A DNA stretch of 64,000 bases from Blastocatellia bacterium (GCA_016789265.1 JAEUQK010000013.1:1-64000), one strand, 5' to 3'; positions 42,229-51,530 are shown, counted from the first letter of the stretch. The notes: generated from the sequence alone by a model not told the origin. Made by a program: numbers and translations.

Positions 42229-44373
42229 TCAGTTGATAAATTCATCTGAGGCGGCGATCGCTAGTGGCCTGTCAACTGCATCTTGTGTTTCTTCTTCCAG
42301 GTCCCAGATCTCAAACATCGCAGGTGGGCATTCCGTAAGGAACCGTGACGGCTTTTGCAGAACCGTCTGCCGATTATAGTCCGTAATAAGCAGAGGATAA
42401 GTTAGGTAAAGCTCGTCCTTTGCGCGCGTGAGGGCAACGTACCAAAGACGGCGCTCTTCCTCTTCGCTGTCGATCTCGCGGAGTGAACGGGGACTCGGAA
42501 ACTTACCTTCTGCCGCCCAGATCATAAATACGGCCTTCCATTCCAGGCCCTTTGCCTGATGAACGCTCGTGAGAGTCAGCAATTCGTCTTCCTCGCTGCC
42601 GGAAACGATCTCTTCGCCGACTAGCGGCGTCGGTTCCTTAAATCGTTCCGTCGAGAGCAAAGCCAACTCAGATAGAAACGTTTCCGTAGAATCATATCGC
42701 TGAGCATAAAGCGAAAGCCCCCGAATGTCCTCGGCTCGCGTTTCGGCGTTCTCGAAATTCTCTTGAAGATATTGTTCGTATCCGTGTTCCAGTATCAGGG
42801 AGATCTGTTTCGACGGATTATTGCGGTTCTCCTGTGACGAAAGGAGTTCGAGCAGGACAATAAAGCTGCGAAACGGCTGACTGGAACGAAGTCGTGGAAT
42901 GGCGTTAGGAACAGCTTGAACAAGAGCGTAAGTGGAGCCATGAGCATTCCGCTCTTGATCTACGGGTAACTTGATGCTCCCCTTTCCAGTCGTGATCGCT
43001 TCGAACACGCGTGCCGCGGTAGCCGAACCGATGCCGGGGATCATCTTAAGTACTCGTTTCCAAGCAAGTTCGTCACTCGGGTTCACGATGACCTTAAGGT
43101 ACGAGACCACGTCCTTTATGTGAGCCTGCTCAAAAAACCGCACTCCTGATCGCACTCGGTAGGGAATGTTTCGGCGTGACAATTCAAGCTGCAGTTCCAC
43201 CGAGTGGTAGTGCGAACGATAGATCACCGCGATGTCTTCGAGGCTAGTGCCTTCATCGCGCAATTCCAATATCCGGGACGCTATAAATGCCGACTGCTGA
43301 TCGACGTCGGAGCAGGGAACCAGTGCCGGTCTTGCATCGCGAGACCGCTTTACGGCAGTCAATGTCTTCGGAAACTGTCTTCGATTATTGGAAATAGAAA
43401 CATTCGCGAGGCCGAGGATCTCAGGTGTTGACCGATAATTTGTTTCCAGCTTGAACATCTCTGCTTCCGGATATCGTTTTGGGAATTCGTAAATGTTCGT
43501 AAACTCAGCACCGCGCCAGGCAAAGATCGACTGTGCATCATCGCCGACTACCATCACGTTCCTGTGTTTCGCGGCCAAAAGGTCGATTATCTCGGCCTGC
43601 AGCCGGTTCGTGTCCTGATACTCATCGACGAGAATGTGCTGAAATTGTTCGGCATAAAGCGATGCGATCTCGGGCTTCTCTAACAGCAATCGCTTCCAGT
43701 TAAGCAGGAGGTCGTCATAGTCCATCACGTTACGCTCGAGCTTTCGATTCTGATAGGTCTCATCGACTAGCTTTATCTGCCGGATAAGCGGCTCAAAATA
43801 CGGATATTTGTCAATGACGATCTCATCAACGCATCTATCGGTATTGCTGGCGTAGGAAATGATGTCCTGGACGACATCGGCTTTAGGAAATCGTTTGGAT
43901 TTTGTATCAATCGCCGCATCCTCTATGCAAACGTTTATGAGATCACGTGCGTCCTCGCTGTCGAGGATCGAGTAGTTCGAATCGTATCCGATAGAAACAG
44001 CATGGCGGCGGAGAATGAGGTTGCCGATACGATGAAACGTTCCTCCCCAGACCCGATGAACGTTTTGCGAACCGGTCAGCGATTCGACACGGCGTAGCAT
44101 CTCTTGAGCCGCACGGTTCGTAAATGTTGCGAGAAGTATTCTCTGAGGTGAGATACCCTGTTCCATCAGGTAGGCGACCCGGTAAGTTATCGCCCGTGTT
44201 TTTCCGGTTCCGGCACCGGCGACCACCAACGCAGCCTTTGGCGGTGCGGTTACAACACGAAACTGTTCATCGTTTAGCTCAGTTTTGTAACGAGTGAGCC
44301 GTTCCGGAAGCTGTCTTCCGTCGCGTTTAATGACATAGCGTGCCACAGTTTCATTTATAGCACGCCATGCCAT
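42229..44373 (-). CDS. UvrD/PcrA/Rep-type ATP-dependent DNA helicase
   Basis: A 714-residue superfamily 1A helicase. Motif I VVAGAGTGKTRAITYRVAYL (Walker A at 53-59), motif II VDEYQDTN, motif III near FAWRGA, motif IV near LETNYRSTPEI, and motif V/VI blocks LTLTSVHQAKGLEWKAVFMI and WYVALTRAKDELYLTYP. The 714-residue length is close to UvrD, but the C-terminal DNA-clamp tail is short. It should unwind DNA 3' to 5' in repair. It is probably a single-gene unit and is followed by a small gene damaged by a frameshift. Confidence 0.92.
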   Translation of the reverse strand: MAWRAINETVARYVIKRDGRQLPERLTRYKTELNDEQFRVVTAPPKAALVVAGAGTGKTRAITYRVAYLMEQGISPQRILLATFTNRAAQEMLRRVESLTGSQNVHRVWGGTFHRIGNLILRRHAVSIGYDSNYSILDSEDARDLINVCIEDAAIDTKSKRFPKADVVQDIISYASNTDRCVDEIVIDKYPYFEPLIRQIKLVDETYQNRKLERNVMDYDDLLLNWKRLLLEKPEIASLYAEQFQHILVDEYQDTNRLQAEIIDLLAAKHRNVMVVGDDAQSIFAWRGAEFTNIYEFPKRYPEAEMFKLETNYRSTPEILGLANVSISNNRRQFPKTLTAVKRSRDARPALVPCSDVDQQSAFIASRILELRDEGTSLEDIAVIYRSHYHSVELQLELSRRNIPYRVRSGVRFFEQAHIKDVVSYLKVIVNPSDELAWKRVLKMIPGIGSATAARVFEAITTGKGSIKLPVDQERNAHGSTYALVQAVPNAIPRLRSSQPFRSFIVLLELLSSQENRNNPSKQISLILEHGYEQYLQENFENAETRAEDIRGLSLYAQRYDSTETFLSELALLSTERFKEPTPLVGEEIVSGSEEDELLTLTSVHQAKGLEWKAVFMIWAAEGKFPSPRSLREIDSEEEERRLWYVALTRAKDELYLTYPLLITDYNRQTVLQKPSRFLTECPPAMFEIWDLEEETQDAVDRPLAIAASDEFIN

Positions 44374-44404
44374 AAGTTGGAAATTGAAATTGGCAGCGGC
44401 TCGG

Positions 44405-44808
44405 TCATTCAGATCTCGCGGATCTTATAAATTCGTTCGTGCAAAGCGATCTGGGACGCGGGCGTCGATCGGTCGAAGGTCGCCGAACCGCACTGTTTGA
44501 TCCGTAATTATTTACATTGTCGGCGGAGTTGCGGACCTGTTTGTCTGTTCCGATGTAGTTTCCCATAACAAGTTTCTGACCGACGCGAGCGTTGCTGGAA
44601 TTTACGATTGCGGTATTTCCGCTGGGATCGCTCGGGTCGATGGCAATGTTTAAACGAGTCGCCGTCCTATTGATGATCGATCCGGAAACTTCCCGGTCCC
44701 TCCACTGTTCTCCTCTGAGGTTTGTTTCGCGCCGTGGTCGAGCTGACGCTTTAAAAAAACTGAACGCGAACAAACCGAGAATGGCGATGATCTTTGTCTA
44801 TGGTTCAT
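44405..44808 (-). pseudogene. small secreted protein gene with a probable one-base frameshift at its start
   Basis: In the long frame, the first residues visible are IIAILGLFAFSFFKASA, the core of a signal peptide, but no ATG lies before it in that frame; the only start is TTG at 44773. In another frame ATG at 44808 has GGAG 4 nt upstream and codes MNHRQR. One inserted base between them would join MNHRQ to IIAILGL and give a perfect signal peptide. The gene is therefore either frameshifted, uses a rare start, or holds a sequencing error. The mature part is about 100 residues (RLNIAIDPSDPSGNTAIVNS) and Arg/Pro-rich at its end. No family recognised. Confidence 0.55.
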
Positions 44809-44978
44809 TGAGCTCCGTATAATTGCCGGCCGGTTTTCAGCGGGCCGTTCGCCGTATTATTGGGAAGCCTTTTTTAGCCTCTTATGTCGGCATTAGACAG
44901 AGGGAAAACGAAAAAGTCTTAAAGAATTCGAGACAACTTCGAAGAAATCTTTTTGTTAGGAACTAGGCGGATAGAATG

Positions 44979-45012
44979 TAAAAAGGAGCCAGGACTTGCG
45001 TCTTTAGGCTCC
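44979..45012 (-). terminator. intrinsic terminator after the 45.0-46.4 kb unit
   Basis: On the minus strand GGAGCC-TAA-AGAC-GCAA-GTCC-T-GGCTCC makes a two-part stem with a GCAA tetraloop, followed by TTTTTAC. It lies about 24 nt after the stop of the small membrane protein gene. The spacer from it to 44823 has no ORF. Confidence 0.9.
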
Positions 45013-45035
45013 CCCGCGTGAAATTGATGTAAACC

Positions 45036-45221
45036 TCAGGACAGTGTCTTCGGCGTTCGATATTTGAGCTTTCCAAAGATCAGGAAGGGCAGTCCAAATA
45101 TCACTACCAAAATGTTGATCGCCCAGATCAAACCAAGCGCTATGCTGCTATAGATCGATCTGCGTATCTCCGGTTTTTGACGTTCGCTAATTTTCGCATT
45201 TGGCAAACAGATACTGCTCAT
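45036..45221 (-). CDS. small membrane protein
   Basis: A 61-residue protein with one hydrophobic helix (IYSSIALGLIWAINILVVIF, about residues 24-43) flanked by basic ends (KYRTPK). The start at 45221 was chosen because AGAGGTG lies 4-5 nt before the ATG; GTG at 45227 is an alternative in the same frame. It follows the stop of the 155-residue gene by 2 nt. Unknown function, but it belongs to a three-gene unit with the TPR protein. Confidence 0.6.
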   Translation of the reverse strand: MSSICLPNAKISERQKPEIRRSIYSSIALGLIWAINILVVIFGLPFLIFGKLKYRTPKTLS

Positions 45222-45223
45222 AC

Positions 45224-45691
45224 TCACCTCTTCGCTTTAATGCCTTCTTCGGTTTCACTAGTTTGATCTCCTGTCTGCGTCCAGATCGCAGAAAGGCGCT
45301 TTCGCCCTTCCATTCTAACCTCAAAATTCGGCGTTGCGCGGACGATCTCTTCGAGATTTAACAAAAAATCGGCTTCACGGAATGCCTCACGAACGCCTGG
45401 TAGAAATTCAGCGATCTTTGCATATACGAAGACATGTTCGGTGTTCGCGTCGAGAAACATCTTCTGGTCGATCCCACCATTTAGAACAAGCGAAGCCGCC
45501 GTGTCCCAATAAGATGTGACCATTCTGAAATTAGCGCTTGCCCGTTCGCCGGCACGATATAGCATCACGATGTCCATCGCCGACCCAGGCGCGAACTTAG
45601 AAAAGTACCACTGCCTGGCGGCCCGCATTTGCTCGTCGCGGCGAAGTTCATAGAGCTTCAAGATAGCCAATACGTCTTCTTGTTTGCTCAT
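45224..45691 (-). CDS. conserved-looking protein of unknown function (155 residues)
   Basis: A 155-residue soluble helical protein, rich in Arg, Glu and aromatic residues (LKLYELRRDEQMRAARQWYF, EHVFVYAKIAEFLPGVREAF). The pattern recalls small helical proteins such as DUF4760, but I cannot assign it. The gene overlaps the TPR gene upstream by 4 bp (ATGA), a sign of translational coupling, and is followed 2 nt later by a small membrane protein gene. Confidence 0.6.
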   Translation of the reverse strand: MSKQEDVLAILKLYELRRDEQMRAARQWYFSKFAPGSAMDIVMLYRAGERASANFRMVTSYWDTAASLVLNGGIDQKMFLDANTEHVFVYAKIAEFLPGVREAFREADFLLNLEEIVRATPNFEVRMEGRKRLSAIWTQTGDQTSETEEGIKAKR

Positions 45692-46401
45692 AGTGTTTTC
45701 GGGCTTTCCCCCGTTTGCTGACGTTTAGCAATTTCAAGCCGGCGTGTCGTAGGCGAGCCTGCTCCCAGATTCTCCAGGTTTGCTGCAGCCTGTGATAATG
45801 AGCCTTTCGAGATCTCAAACGCCTTTTCAAACTCAGTTTCCGCCTCTCGGGTTTTGCCTTCCGCTGCAAGCAGCACCCCAATGTTGTTATGGCTCACTGC
45901 TGTTTCCGCCGCCCGATATTTCACTGCCTTTTGAAATGCGTTTATGGCTCTCTCATTCTCACCCATCGCGAGATAGACGAACGCGAGGTCGAACCATGCT
46001 TCACCGTCGCGATGGTTTTGAACGATAGCTTGTCGAAACGCCTTCTCGGCATCTCTCCAGTTCCCGAGTTCCGAATGTGTGAGCCCGAGAGCGTAGGAGG
46101 CTCGTCCGTAAGATCCGCCGGCAAACCTGAGCGCTTTTGAATATTCGGCAACTGTATCGTTTAACCGCTGCAATTTGTAATTTGAAACTCCAAGATTGTA
46201 ATGGACCTTGGCAAAAAAGCGGTCCGCAGCCCCTTCACGTTCGATAAGACGCAAAGTGTCCTTAAACTCGGACAATGCTGCGAGGTGATCTCCCGTCTCT
46301 GAAGCTTTCATACCTATCTCAAATGACTGCAATGCCCGCGTACTTTGCGCGTTCGCGGCAATGGCCGAAGCAAGAACTATCAATAAAACAAACAAACGCA
46401 T
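45688..46401 (-). CDS. secreted TPR repeat protein
   Basis: A 237-residue protein. The signal peptide is MRLFVLLIVLASAIAANAQS. The rest consists of TPR-type repeats (QSFEIGMKASETGDHLAALS, ALRFAGGSYGRASYALGLTH, AFRQAIVQNHRDGEAWFDLA, ERAINAFQKAVKYRAAETAV), so it is a protein-binding scaffold, probably periplasmic. Start 46401 was chosen because AAGGAG lies 8 nt upstream; ATG 46407 is too close to it. It heads a coupled unit with the next two genes. Confidence 0.75.
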   Translation of the reverse strand: MRLFVLLIVLASAIAANAQSTRALQSFEIGMKASETGDHLAALSEFKDTLRLIEREGAADRFFAKVHYNLGVSNYKLQRLNDTVAEYSKALRFAGGSYGRASYALGLTHSELGNWRDAEKAFRQAIVQNHRDGEAWFDLAFVYLAMGENERAINAFQKAVKYRAAETAVSHNNIGVLLAAEGKTREAETEFEKAFEISKGSLSQAAANLENLGAGSPTTRRLEIAKRQQTGESPKTL

Positions 46402-46513
46402 TTTCATTTCTCCTTAGGCAGTTTTTAGCCTGTCGAAGAGTTTAGAAAATACGTTCCAAAAAGGTCTTTCAAATTCTTGCGAAATTTGTTCTGAAATTGC
46501 TGCGTTGGTTTAC

Positions 46514-47380
46514 CTACGCGAGCCTGATCTCGCGCCATATTTTTGGCGTAAAGTTCGTGTACTTGCGAAACAAGGTCGTGAAATGGCTTTGATTCTTGAA
46601 ACCGGTTCTGAGTCCGACCTCGACGATCGGCAGGTCGGGACGGCTCAAGAGTTCCTTTGCCCGCTCAACGCGGCGGTGCATCAGAAACTGTTGCGGTGTC
46701 TTGCCGGTTGATCTGCGAAACGCCCGTACAAAATGAAATGAGCTTAGCTCCGCAACGGCTGCAAGCTCATTTAGCGAGATATCCTCGTCAAGGTTCGCGT
46801 CGATGTATTCCGTAACGCGTCGCAGCTTATAACCCGTAAGCCCGCCGCTCTTTGGGGCAGACTTGGTAAAGGCGGTTGTGTAATTTGACAACAAATGAAG
46901 CGTCAGTGTCTGGATCAGCGAGTCGGCATAAAGCCTTCCAAGCGACGTTGCTGCCGAGGCACTCTCGAGCAATGAAATACCAAGACTCTGGATCAAAGGG
47001 TCTTTCTTCTTGTAAACCTCGATGAACTCGACATCACGCGAGAATCCGTTTTCGGCCGCGACATCCGATACGAACTTCGAGTCGAGCGCAAACCCCAGGT
47101 TGTCCAGCGGTTTGTCCCAATGTGCGCTGATCGACTGGCCCGAAGGCGTAATACAAATATTTCCGCCCGTTCCGGTAGTCTTAATGAGTCGGCCTGTCGC
47201 GGAACGCTTTTCGGTCGTGAGCGTACCGGCAATGTTTACGCTAACTTCGTGACATTCGCTTTCGTGCTCGAGCATGCGGCCCGGAAGTACAGTCGCCCTG
47301 TGCACCCGGACACCGTTCCATTCCGCACGTTCGACCGAAATATACGGTGACTCGGCCTCGGATTTCCATTCGATCTGCAT
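46514..47380 (-). CDS. AraC family transcriptional regulator
   Basis: A 288-residue regulator. The C-terminal part (about 185-288) has the two helix-turn-helix motifs of AraC/XylS: DISLNELAAVAELSSFHFVR and IVEVGLRTGFKNQSHFTTLF, ending with RKYTNFTPKIWR. The N-terminal part (about 1-150) is a cupin-like sensor (HEVSVNIAGTLTT). The ligand is not known. It lies downstream of the PEP mutase-like gene on the same strand and may control it. Confidence 0.88.
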   Translation of the reverse strand: MQIEWKSEAESPYISVERAEWNGVRVHRATVLPGRMLEHESECHEVSVNIAGTLTTEKRSATGRLIKTTGTGGNICITPSGQSISAHWDKPLDNLGFALDSKFVSDVAAENGFSRDVEFIEVYKKKDPLIQSLGISLLESASAATSLGRLYADSLIQTLTLHLLSNYTTAFTKSAPKSGGLTGYKLRRVTEYIDANLDEDISLNELAAVAELSSFHFVRAFRRSTGKTPQQFLMHRRVERAKELLSRPDLPIVEVGLRTGFKNQSHFTTLFRKYTNFTPKIWREIRLA

Positions 47381-47519
47381 ATCGGCTATTTGTAACTGTT
47401 TTTATCACAAATTGCAAGAAGAATCATAGCCTCTTCTTTTGATTCAAATATGAACTGACTTCTTGATCTCTTGTGTAACGCCGCGGATCGGCGATAAAGG
47501 TTGCAACTTTTCGGGTAGT

Positions 47520-48290
47520 TCAAACTGAATAGATCGAATTCGCAGCCGTCCTGAGGGTTTCGATCATCTGCCTGTACGGGCCGGGCCCGTAGCTTACACG
47601 CGCGACGCCGAGATCGGCCATTTTCTTGTTGGACGGAACACCGGGAATGACGAAGATGTTTACGGGCAGCGGCGAGCGCTCGCACAGGAGCTTTATCAAC
47701 TAGGCATTGCGCAAGCCCGGAGCAAAAAAGCCGCTGGCGCCGGCGTCGGCATATGCTTCTGCCCGCTCTATCGCTTCTTCAACAAGTTCTTCTGTGTCAT
47801 TCGCTGGCAAGTTCTTGAGAAAAATATCGGTGCGGGCGTTTATGAAAAGGGAGATTCCTTTTTCGTCAGCTGCGTTGCGGATCGCTCTGATCCGGGCGGA
47901 TTGCTGCACGATCGAATAGAGTCCTTCGCCGCCTACGACCTGATCTTCGAAATTGATCCCTATCGCCCCCGTTTCGATGACTCGCCCCACGTTCTCACTT
48001 AGTTTGTCGGGTGATACGCCATAGCCGCCTTCGAAATCGATCGAAACGGGAAGATCGACGCTTGATGCGATCCGTTCGATATTCCAGATCACTCTATCGA
48101 GCGGGATCTCCTCGGCGTCCGCGTACCCGTTTGCCGCAGCTACCGACCAACTACCGGTGGCTATGGCCTTTGCACCTGCATCCGCAACGGCCTTTGCGCT
48201 TCCGGCGTCCCATATGTTGAATAGAACGACAGGGTCACCCTTTTTATGGAGACTTGCGAAAAGTACTGCTTTTTCCTTCTGTGTCGTCAT
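47520..48290 (-). pseudogene. isocitrate lyase/PEP mutase family gene interrupted by an in-frame TAG
   Basis: Read in one frame from ATG 48290 the first 196 residues are a normal PEP mutase/isocitrate lyase family domain (VLFNIWDAGSAKAVADAGAK, SVDLPVSIDFEGGYG, IGINFEDQVVGGEG, GFFAPGL). TAG at 47702-47700 stops it at LRNA. Beyond it the same frame stays open for 59 codons to TGA at 47522-47520 with matching family sequence (LLCERSPLPVNIFVIPGVPS, VARVSYGPGPYRQM), giving the usual total of about 256. One base change explains the break. A sequencing error or amber readthrough are alternatives. An intact enzyme would act on a C-C or C-P bond of a 2-oxo acid-like substrate. Confidence 0.82.
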
Positions 48291-48374
48291 TGTAGTTTGG
48301 TTTTAGCCTACGTCCTCTGCGAGCCTCGAATGTTAAAAGGCCACACACAAAGCCCGCAAAGGACGCAAAGTTCA

Positions 48375-48518
48375 TCAGGCTTTCGCTTCGCTGTGCTTGG
48401 CGATCGCGTCCTTGGCGCAATCGTCACAGCAAACGGTGATCTCTGTTCCGCCTACTGTTACCTTTACGCCGCCGTCAGTAATTTCCCAATCGCATACCGG
48501 ACATTTTTGTGCTGCCAT
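48375..48518 (-). CDS. small Cys-rich zinc/metal-binding protein
   Basis: A 47-residue protein, MAAQKCPVCDWEITDGGVKV then TVCCDDCAKDAIAKHS. CPVC and CCDDC form a four-cysteine site of the YHS/TRASH kind. The start was placed at 48518 because GGGAGG lies 5 nt upstream; a longer reading from 48560 has no ribosome-binding site. It lies 69 bp after the second AraC gene on the same strand. Likely a metal chaperone or accessory protein; not assigned. Confidence 0.65.
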   Translation of the reverse strand: MAAQKCPVCDWEITDGGVKVTVGGTEITVCCDDCAKDAIAKHSEAKA

Positions 48519-48587
48519 AATGGCCTCCCTTTGTTTATATAAGCGGATCTTACGATCCACGTTCTCAGGCTAACCAAAGGGTGAAAC

Positions 48588-49511
48588 TCAGGCTATCAGA
48601 TTCTTGCTTGTTTCGGCGAGGCCAATACTTGTTGCGGAGTTTCTGTATTCAGACGGTGTTTTGCCGAACTCTCGCTTAAAAACGTCAGAGAAATGGCTGT
48701 GGCTCGAAAATCCGAGATCGAAGGCTATTGTGGTAAGATCGGCGTCTTTTTCGAGGATGCGTTCAAGGGAAGCTCGAAGCCTCAGACGCGTAAGATACCG
48801 GTGTACCGGCATTCCGGTTTGTTCCTGAAAGAGGCGGGCAAAATTGAACGGGGATGAATAGACCGCCGAGGCTACTTCGTCAAGTGAGACGTTGTCTCCG
48901 AGATGGGCCGACAGATAGCTTTTTGCTGCATTAGCTTTTTCCACATGATCAGCCACGGTCGAGAGACGTTTCCTTGTTTCTCTTCCCGAATGTATGAAGG
49001 CTGCTTCCAAAACATCCGCGATAAGCTGCAATCCGGTCACGTCGGCCCATAGGGGTTCGAGCGGAGATGCTTCTGCAATTTCCAATCTTCGGACGAATTC
49101 GCGGTGACGCCAAAAGATCTCCGGCGAACATGGGCCTGTTACAAACGGAAACGGCTGCTCGGGGTGTTCGACAACCGTCGGGTCGAGTTCGCGTATGATG
49201 TCGGTCAGGATCGACGGAGCAACGACGATGGTCGTGCCCCGGTCGCCGCAGTCCGTCGGATGGCTCACGCGATAGACGGAGTCTTTTGTGAAGAAGGTGG
49301 CCTGGTTTACATCTGCGGTGACGACGCGTTTCTCAAAGTGTTTCGAAAACGCGCCGTGCCGCATAAGGACGATACTATTTAGGTCCGATACCTCTTCCGC
49401 AGAGTGGCGGTGATCTTTCACACGGCAGACATAGTCGCGCACCGAGATCATCGGGCTGTCATACAGCGTTCGAAAGGTCAATAGGTCGTTCTCAAATGCA
49501 GTTTCCGGCAT
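48588..49511 (-). CDS. AraC family transcriptional regulator
   Basis: A 307-residue regulator. The C-terminal DNA-binding part (about 195-295) has NVSLDEVASAVYSSPFNFAR and LTTIAFDLGFSSHSHFSDVF, then KREFGKTPSEYR, the AraC signature. The N-terminal part is a sensor domain of about 180 residues (CRVKDHRHSAEEVSDLNSIV). It precedes the small Cys-rich protein by 69 bp. Different from the other AraC regulator in this window: the two share only the general family pattern. Confidence 0.9.
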   Translation of the reverse strand: MPETAFENDLLTFRTLYDSPMISVRDYVCRVKDHRHSAEEVSDLNSIVLMRHGAFSKHFEKRVVTADVNQATFFTKDSVYRVSHPTDCGDRGTTIVVAPSILTDIIRELDPTVVEHPEQPFPFVTGPCSPEIFWRHREFVRRLEIAEASPLEPLWADVTGLQLIADVLEAAFIHSGRETRKRLSTVADHVEKANAAKSYLSAHLGDNVSLDEVASAVYSSPFNFARLFQEQTGMPVHRYLTRLRLRASLERILEKDADLTTIAFDLGFSSHSHFSDVFKREFGKTPSEYRNSATSIGLAETSKNLIA

Positions 49512-49533
49512 TAGTGCTGATCCGCCGATCAGA

Positions 49534-50271
49534 CTAATTTACAGCAAAACTCACATTGACGACAGCGGTCATATCTTTTTCGATCGTCGACGTGTCATAT
49601 ACGCCGTAATCCGAAACGTCGGTCGAATCAGCCGCTGTTATCTGCAGAACCCCCATCTTTGCCGAACGAACCGAACCTATCGAGTTGCCCGTACTTGAAG
49701 CTATCTTTGCCGCACGTTCCTTAGCATCTTTGGCGGCCTCGCCAAGCATCTCGACCTTCAGATCGCCGATCTGAGTGTAGTAATACTGCGGCGCTTTCGA
49801 TTCGATCAAAATGCCCTGATTTATCAGTTCGGTCGCCTCGCGTGCGATCTGAGAGATCTTTTGCACGTCGTTCGAACGCACCTCGATCTGCTGTGAGAGT
49901 AAATAGCCGGTTATCTCATTTGTCTCGACACCGTCGGAATCGCGGCGCTTCAACGTCGTGGTCGTGATCGAAGAAACCGTCATCTGGTTTTCCGGAACGC
50001 CTTTGTCCAGAAGGTACTGCTTGATCCGCGGTATATTGTCGGAAAGCTGTTTATAAGAATCGGAAAGCTGAGAGCCTTGTACCGAAACACCTGCACTCCA
50101 AACCACAAGATCTGACGTTATCCTCTTCTTTGCAGAACCGGTGACCGTGATCGCGTCCTCACCTCGTTTTGAACTGGCGTAGAACCAGCCAAAGATCAGT
50201 GCCGCCAGGACAAAGCCGATCGCCAATGGAATTCCCGCATTGTAAAAACTACCGTTCTTTTCCGTGCTCAT
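49534..50271 (-). CDS. SIMPL domain (DUF541) protein, membrane anchored
   Basis: A 245-residue protein. One N-terminal transmembrane segment (about 10-31, IPLAIGFVLAALIFGWFYAS) is followed by a SIMPL/DUF541 domain (DAITVTGSAKKRITSDLVVW, and near the end AKDAKERAAKIASSTGNSIG), as in Bp26-like periplasmic proteins. The start 50271 was chosen because AAGGAGAGG lies 8 nt upstream; the upstream codon has no such site. Function is not settled in the family. Confidence 0.85.
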   Translation of the reverse strand: MSTEKNGSFYNAGIPLAIGFVLAALIFGWFYASSKRGEDAITVTGSAKKRITSDLVVWSAGVSVQGSQLSDSYKQLSDNIPRIKQYLLDKGVPENQMTVSSITTTTLKRRDSDGVETNEITGYLLSQQIEVRSNDVQKISQIAREATELINQGILIESKAPQYYYTQIGDLKVEMLGEAAKDAKERAAKIASSTGNSIGSVRSAKMGVLQITAADSTDVSDYGVYDTSTIEKDMTAVVNVSFAVN

Positions 50272-50466
50272 CGTATATACCTCTCCTTGGGTACGAGATG
50301 ATGATATAGAGTCGCGTGCAAAAATGGAGTGACTCAAGTCACAGTGACGTTATGTGGATAACCACAGTGTTTCGCGGAGCTTCTTACGGATCGACAAAGT
50401 TTGCAATTGCCGGTGTCGAAAGATACGATTGAATCAAAATTTGATCAGATAAAAGGATTTACAAAG

Positions 50467-50772
50467 ATGAAATTTCCCGGTGGTTTCGACCTAAACTCGA
50501 TGATGAAGCAAGCCCAGCAAATGCAGGAGCAGATGGGCAAGGAAATGAAGCAGACCGTGGTCGATGCCTCGGCGGGCGGCGGTGCCGTTTCGGTAAAGAT
50601 GCGTGGCGATTTCGAGGTCGTCGAACTCACGATCTCACCCGATCTCGTTAAAGACGGTGACGTCGAAATGATCCAGGACCTGACCGTCGCGGCCCTGAAC
50701 GAAGCTCATCGCAAGGTCGAGGAATCGCTCAAAGGAAAGCTCGGCGGAATGCTGCCACCGGGCTTGATGTAA
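50467..50772 (+). CDS. ybaB: nucleoid-associated protein, YbaB/EbfC family
   Basis: A 101-residue protein with the family core: an N-terminal helix rich in Gln and Met ([19 protein letters not shown]), [20 protein letters not shown], and a C-terminal [20 protein letters not shown]. Such proteins form DNA-binding dimers. The start was placed at 50467 since AAAGG lies about 10 nt upstream; a longer TTG frame from 50401 is unlikely. recR follows 91 bp later, the common order, but dnaX is not here. Confidence 0.93.
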   Translation: MKFPGGFDLNSMMKQAQQMQEQMGKEMKQTVVDASAGGGAVSVKMRGDFEVVELTISPDLVKDGDVEMIQDLTVAALNEAHRKVEESLKGKLGGMLPPGLM

Positions 50773-50863
50773 GTCAGGAAGGAATTTAACAGGATGATCA
50801 GGACGAGTTTTATGTGAGGAAATATCCTGATCATCCTGTGCATCCTGTTCGGATAATTGTTAA

Positions 50864-51478
50864 ATGTTAGATTACTCAGAACCCGTTGCCCGGCTGATCG
50901 ATGAATTCAAACGTCTGCCGGGCATCGGTCATAAATCAGCCCAAAGGCTTGCCTTTTACGTACTGCGCCGGCCAAAGGCGGAGGTCGATAATTTCATCGA
51001 TTCGCTCCGCGAAGTGAAGGAAAAGATCGTCTTTTGCTCTGTTTGCAATAATCTGACGGACGTCGATCCGTGTCTCTATTGCTCCAACCCCAAGCGCGAT
51101 CGCTCAGTTATCTGCATTGTCGAGGAGCCTTATAACCTGGTCGCCGTCGAAAAGACTCGTTCTTTCAAAGGGCTTTATCACATTCTCCACGGCTCGCTTT
51201 CGCCGATCCGCGGCGTTGGGCCCGATGAACTAATGATCGCTAATCTTCTTCCGCGTCTCATGCCCGAAAATAACGAAGGCGTCGAGGTGAAAGAGATAAT
51301 TGTCGCTACAAACCCGACCACCGAGGGTGAAGCGACCGCCAACTACATTGCTCGATTGCTGAAACCGCTTGGCGTCCGCGTCACGCGGATCGCGATGGGA
51401 ATGCCGGTCGGCAGCGACCTCGAATACGTCGACGAGGTCACGATGGACAAGGCCCTCGCTAACCGCCACGAGATATAA
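50864..51478 (+). CDS. recR: recombination mediator protein RecR
   Basis: A 204-residue protein. The N-terminal helix-hairpin-helix ([18 protein letters not shown]) is followed by a C4 zinc finger ([16 protein letters not shown], about residues 57-72) and the Toprim domain ([30 protein letters not shown]). RecR works with RecF/RecO to load RecA on SSB-coated DNA. All parts are present, and the length is normal. It is co-directional with ybaB and ends at a shared bidirectional terminator. Confidence 0.96.
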   Translation: MLDYSEPVARLIDEFKRLPGIGHKSAQRLAFYVLRRPKAEVDNFIDSLREVKEKIVFCSVCNNLTDVDPCLYCSNPKRDRSVICIVEEPYNLVAVEKTRSFKGLYHILHGSLSPIRGVGPDELMIANLLPRLMPENNEGVEVKEIIVATNPTTEGEATANYIARLLKPLGVRVTRIAMGMPVGSDLEYVDEVTMDKALANRHEI

Positions 51479-51482
51479 AAAA

Positions 51483-51517
51483 AGCCGTTCCTCAACACTG
51501 AAGAACGGCTCTTTTTT
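51483..51517. terminator. bidirectional terminator between recR and pyrE
   Basis: AGCCGTTC-(12 nt)-GAACGGCT is a perfect 8-bp stem, with CTTTTTT after it on the + strand and an A-run before it (T-run on the minus strand). It serves recR and the convergent pyrE gene. Confidence 0.93.
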
Positions 51518-51530
51518 GATCATTAATGAA

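Noticed and set aside
44592..44822. 76-residue + strand ORF over the frameshifted gene
   Set aside because: No ribosome-binding site, and the minus strand has a better signal-peptide gene.
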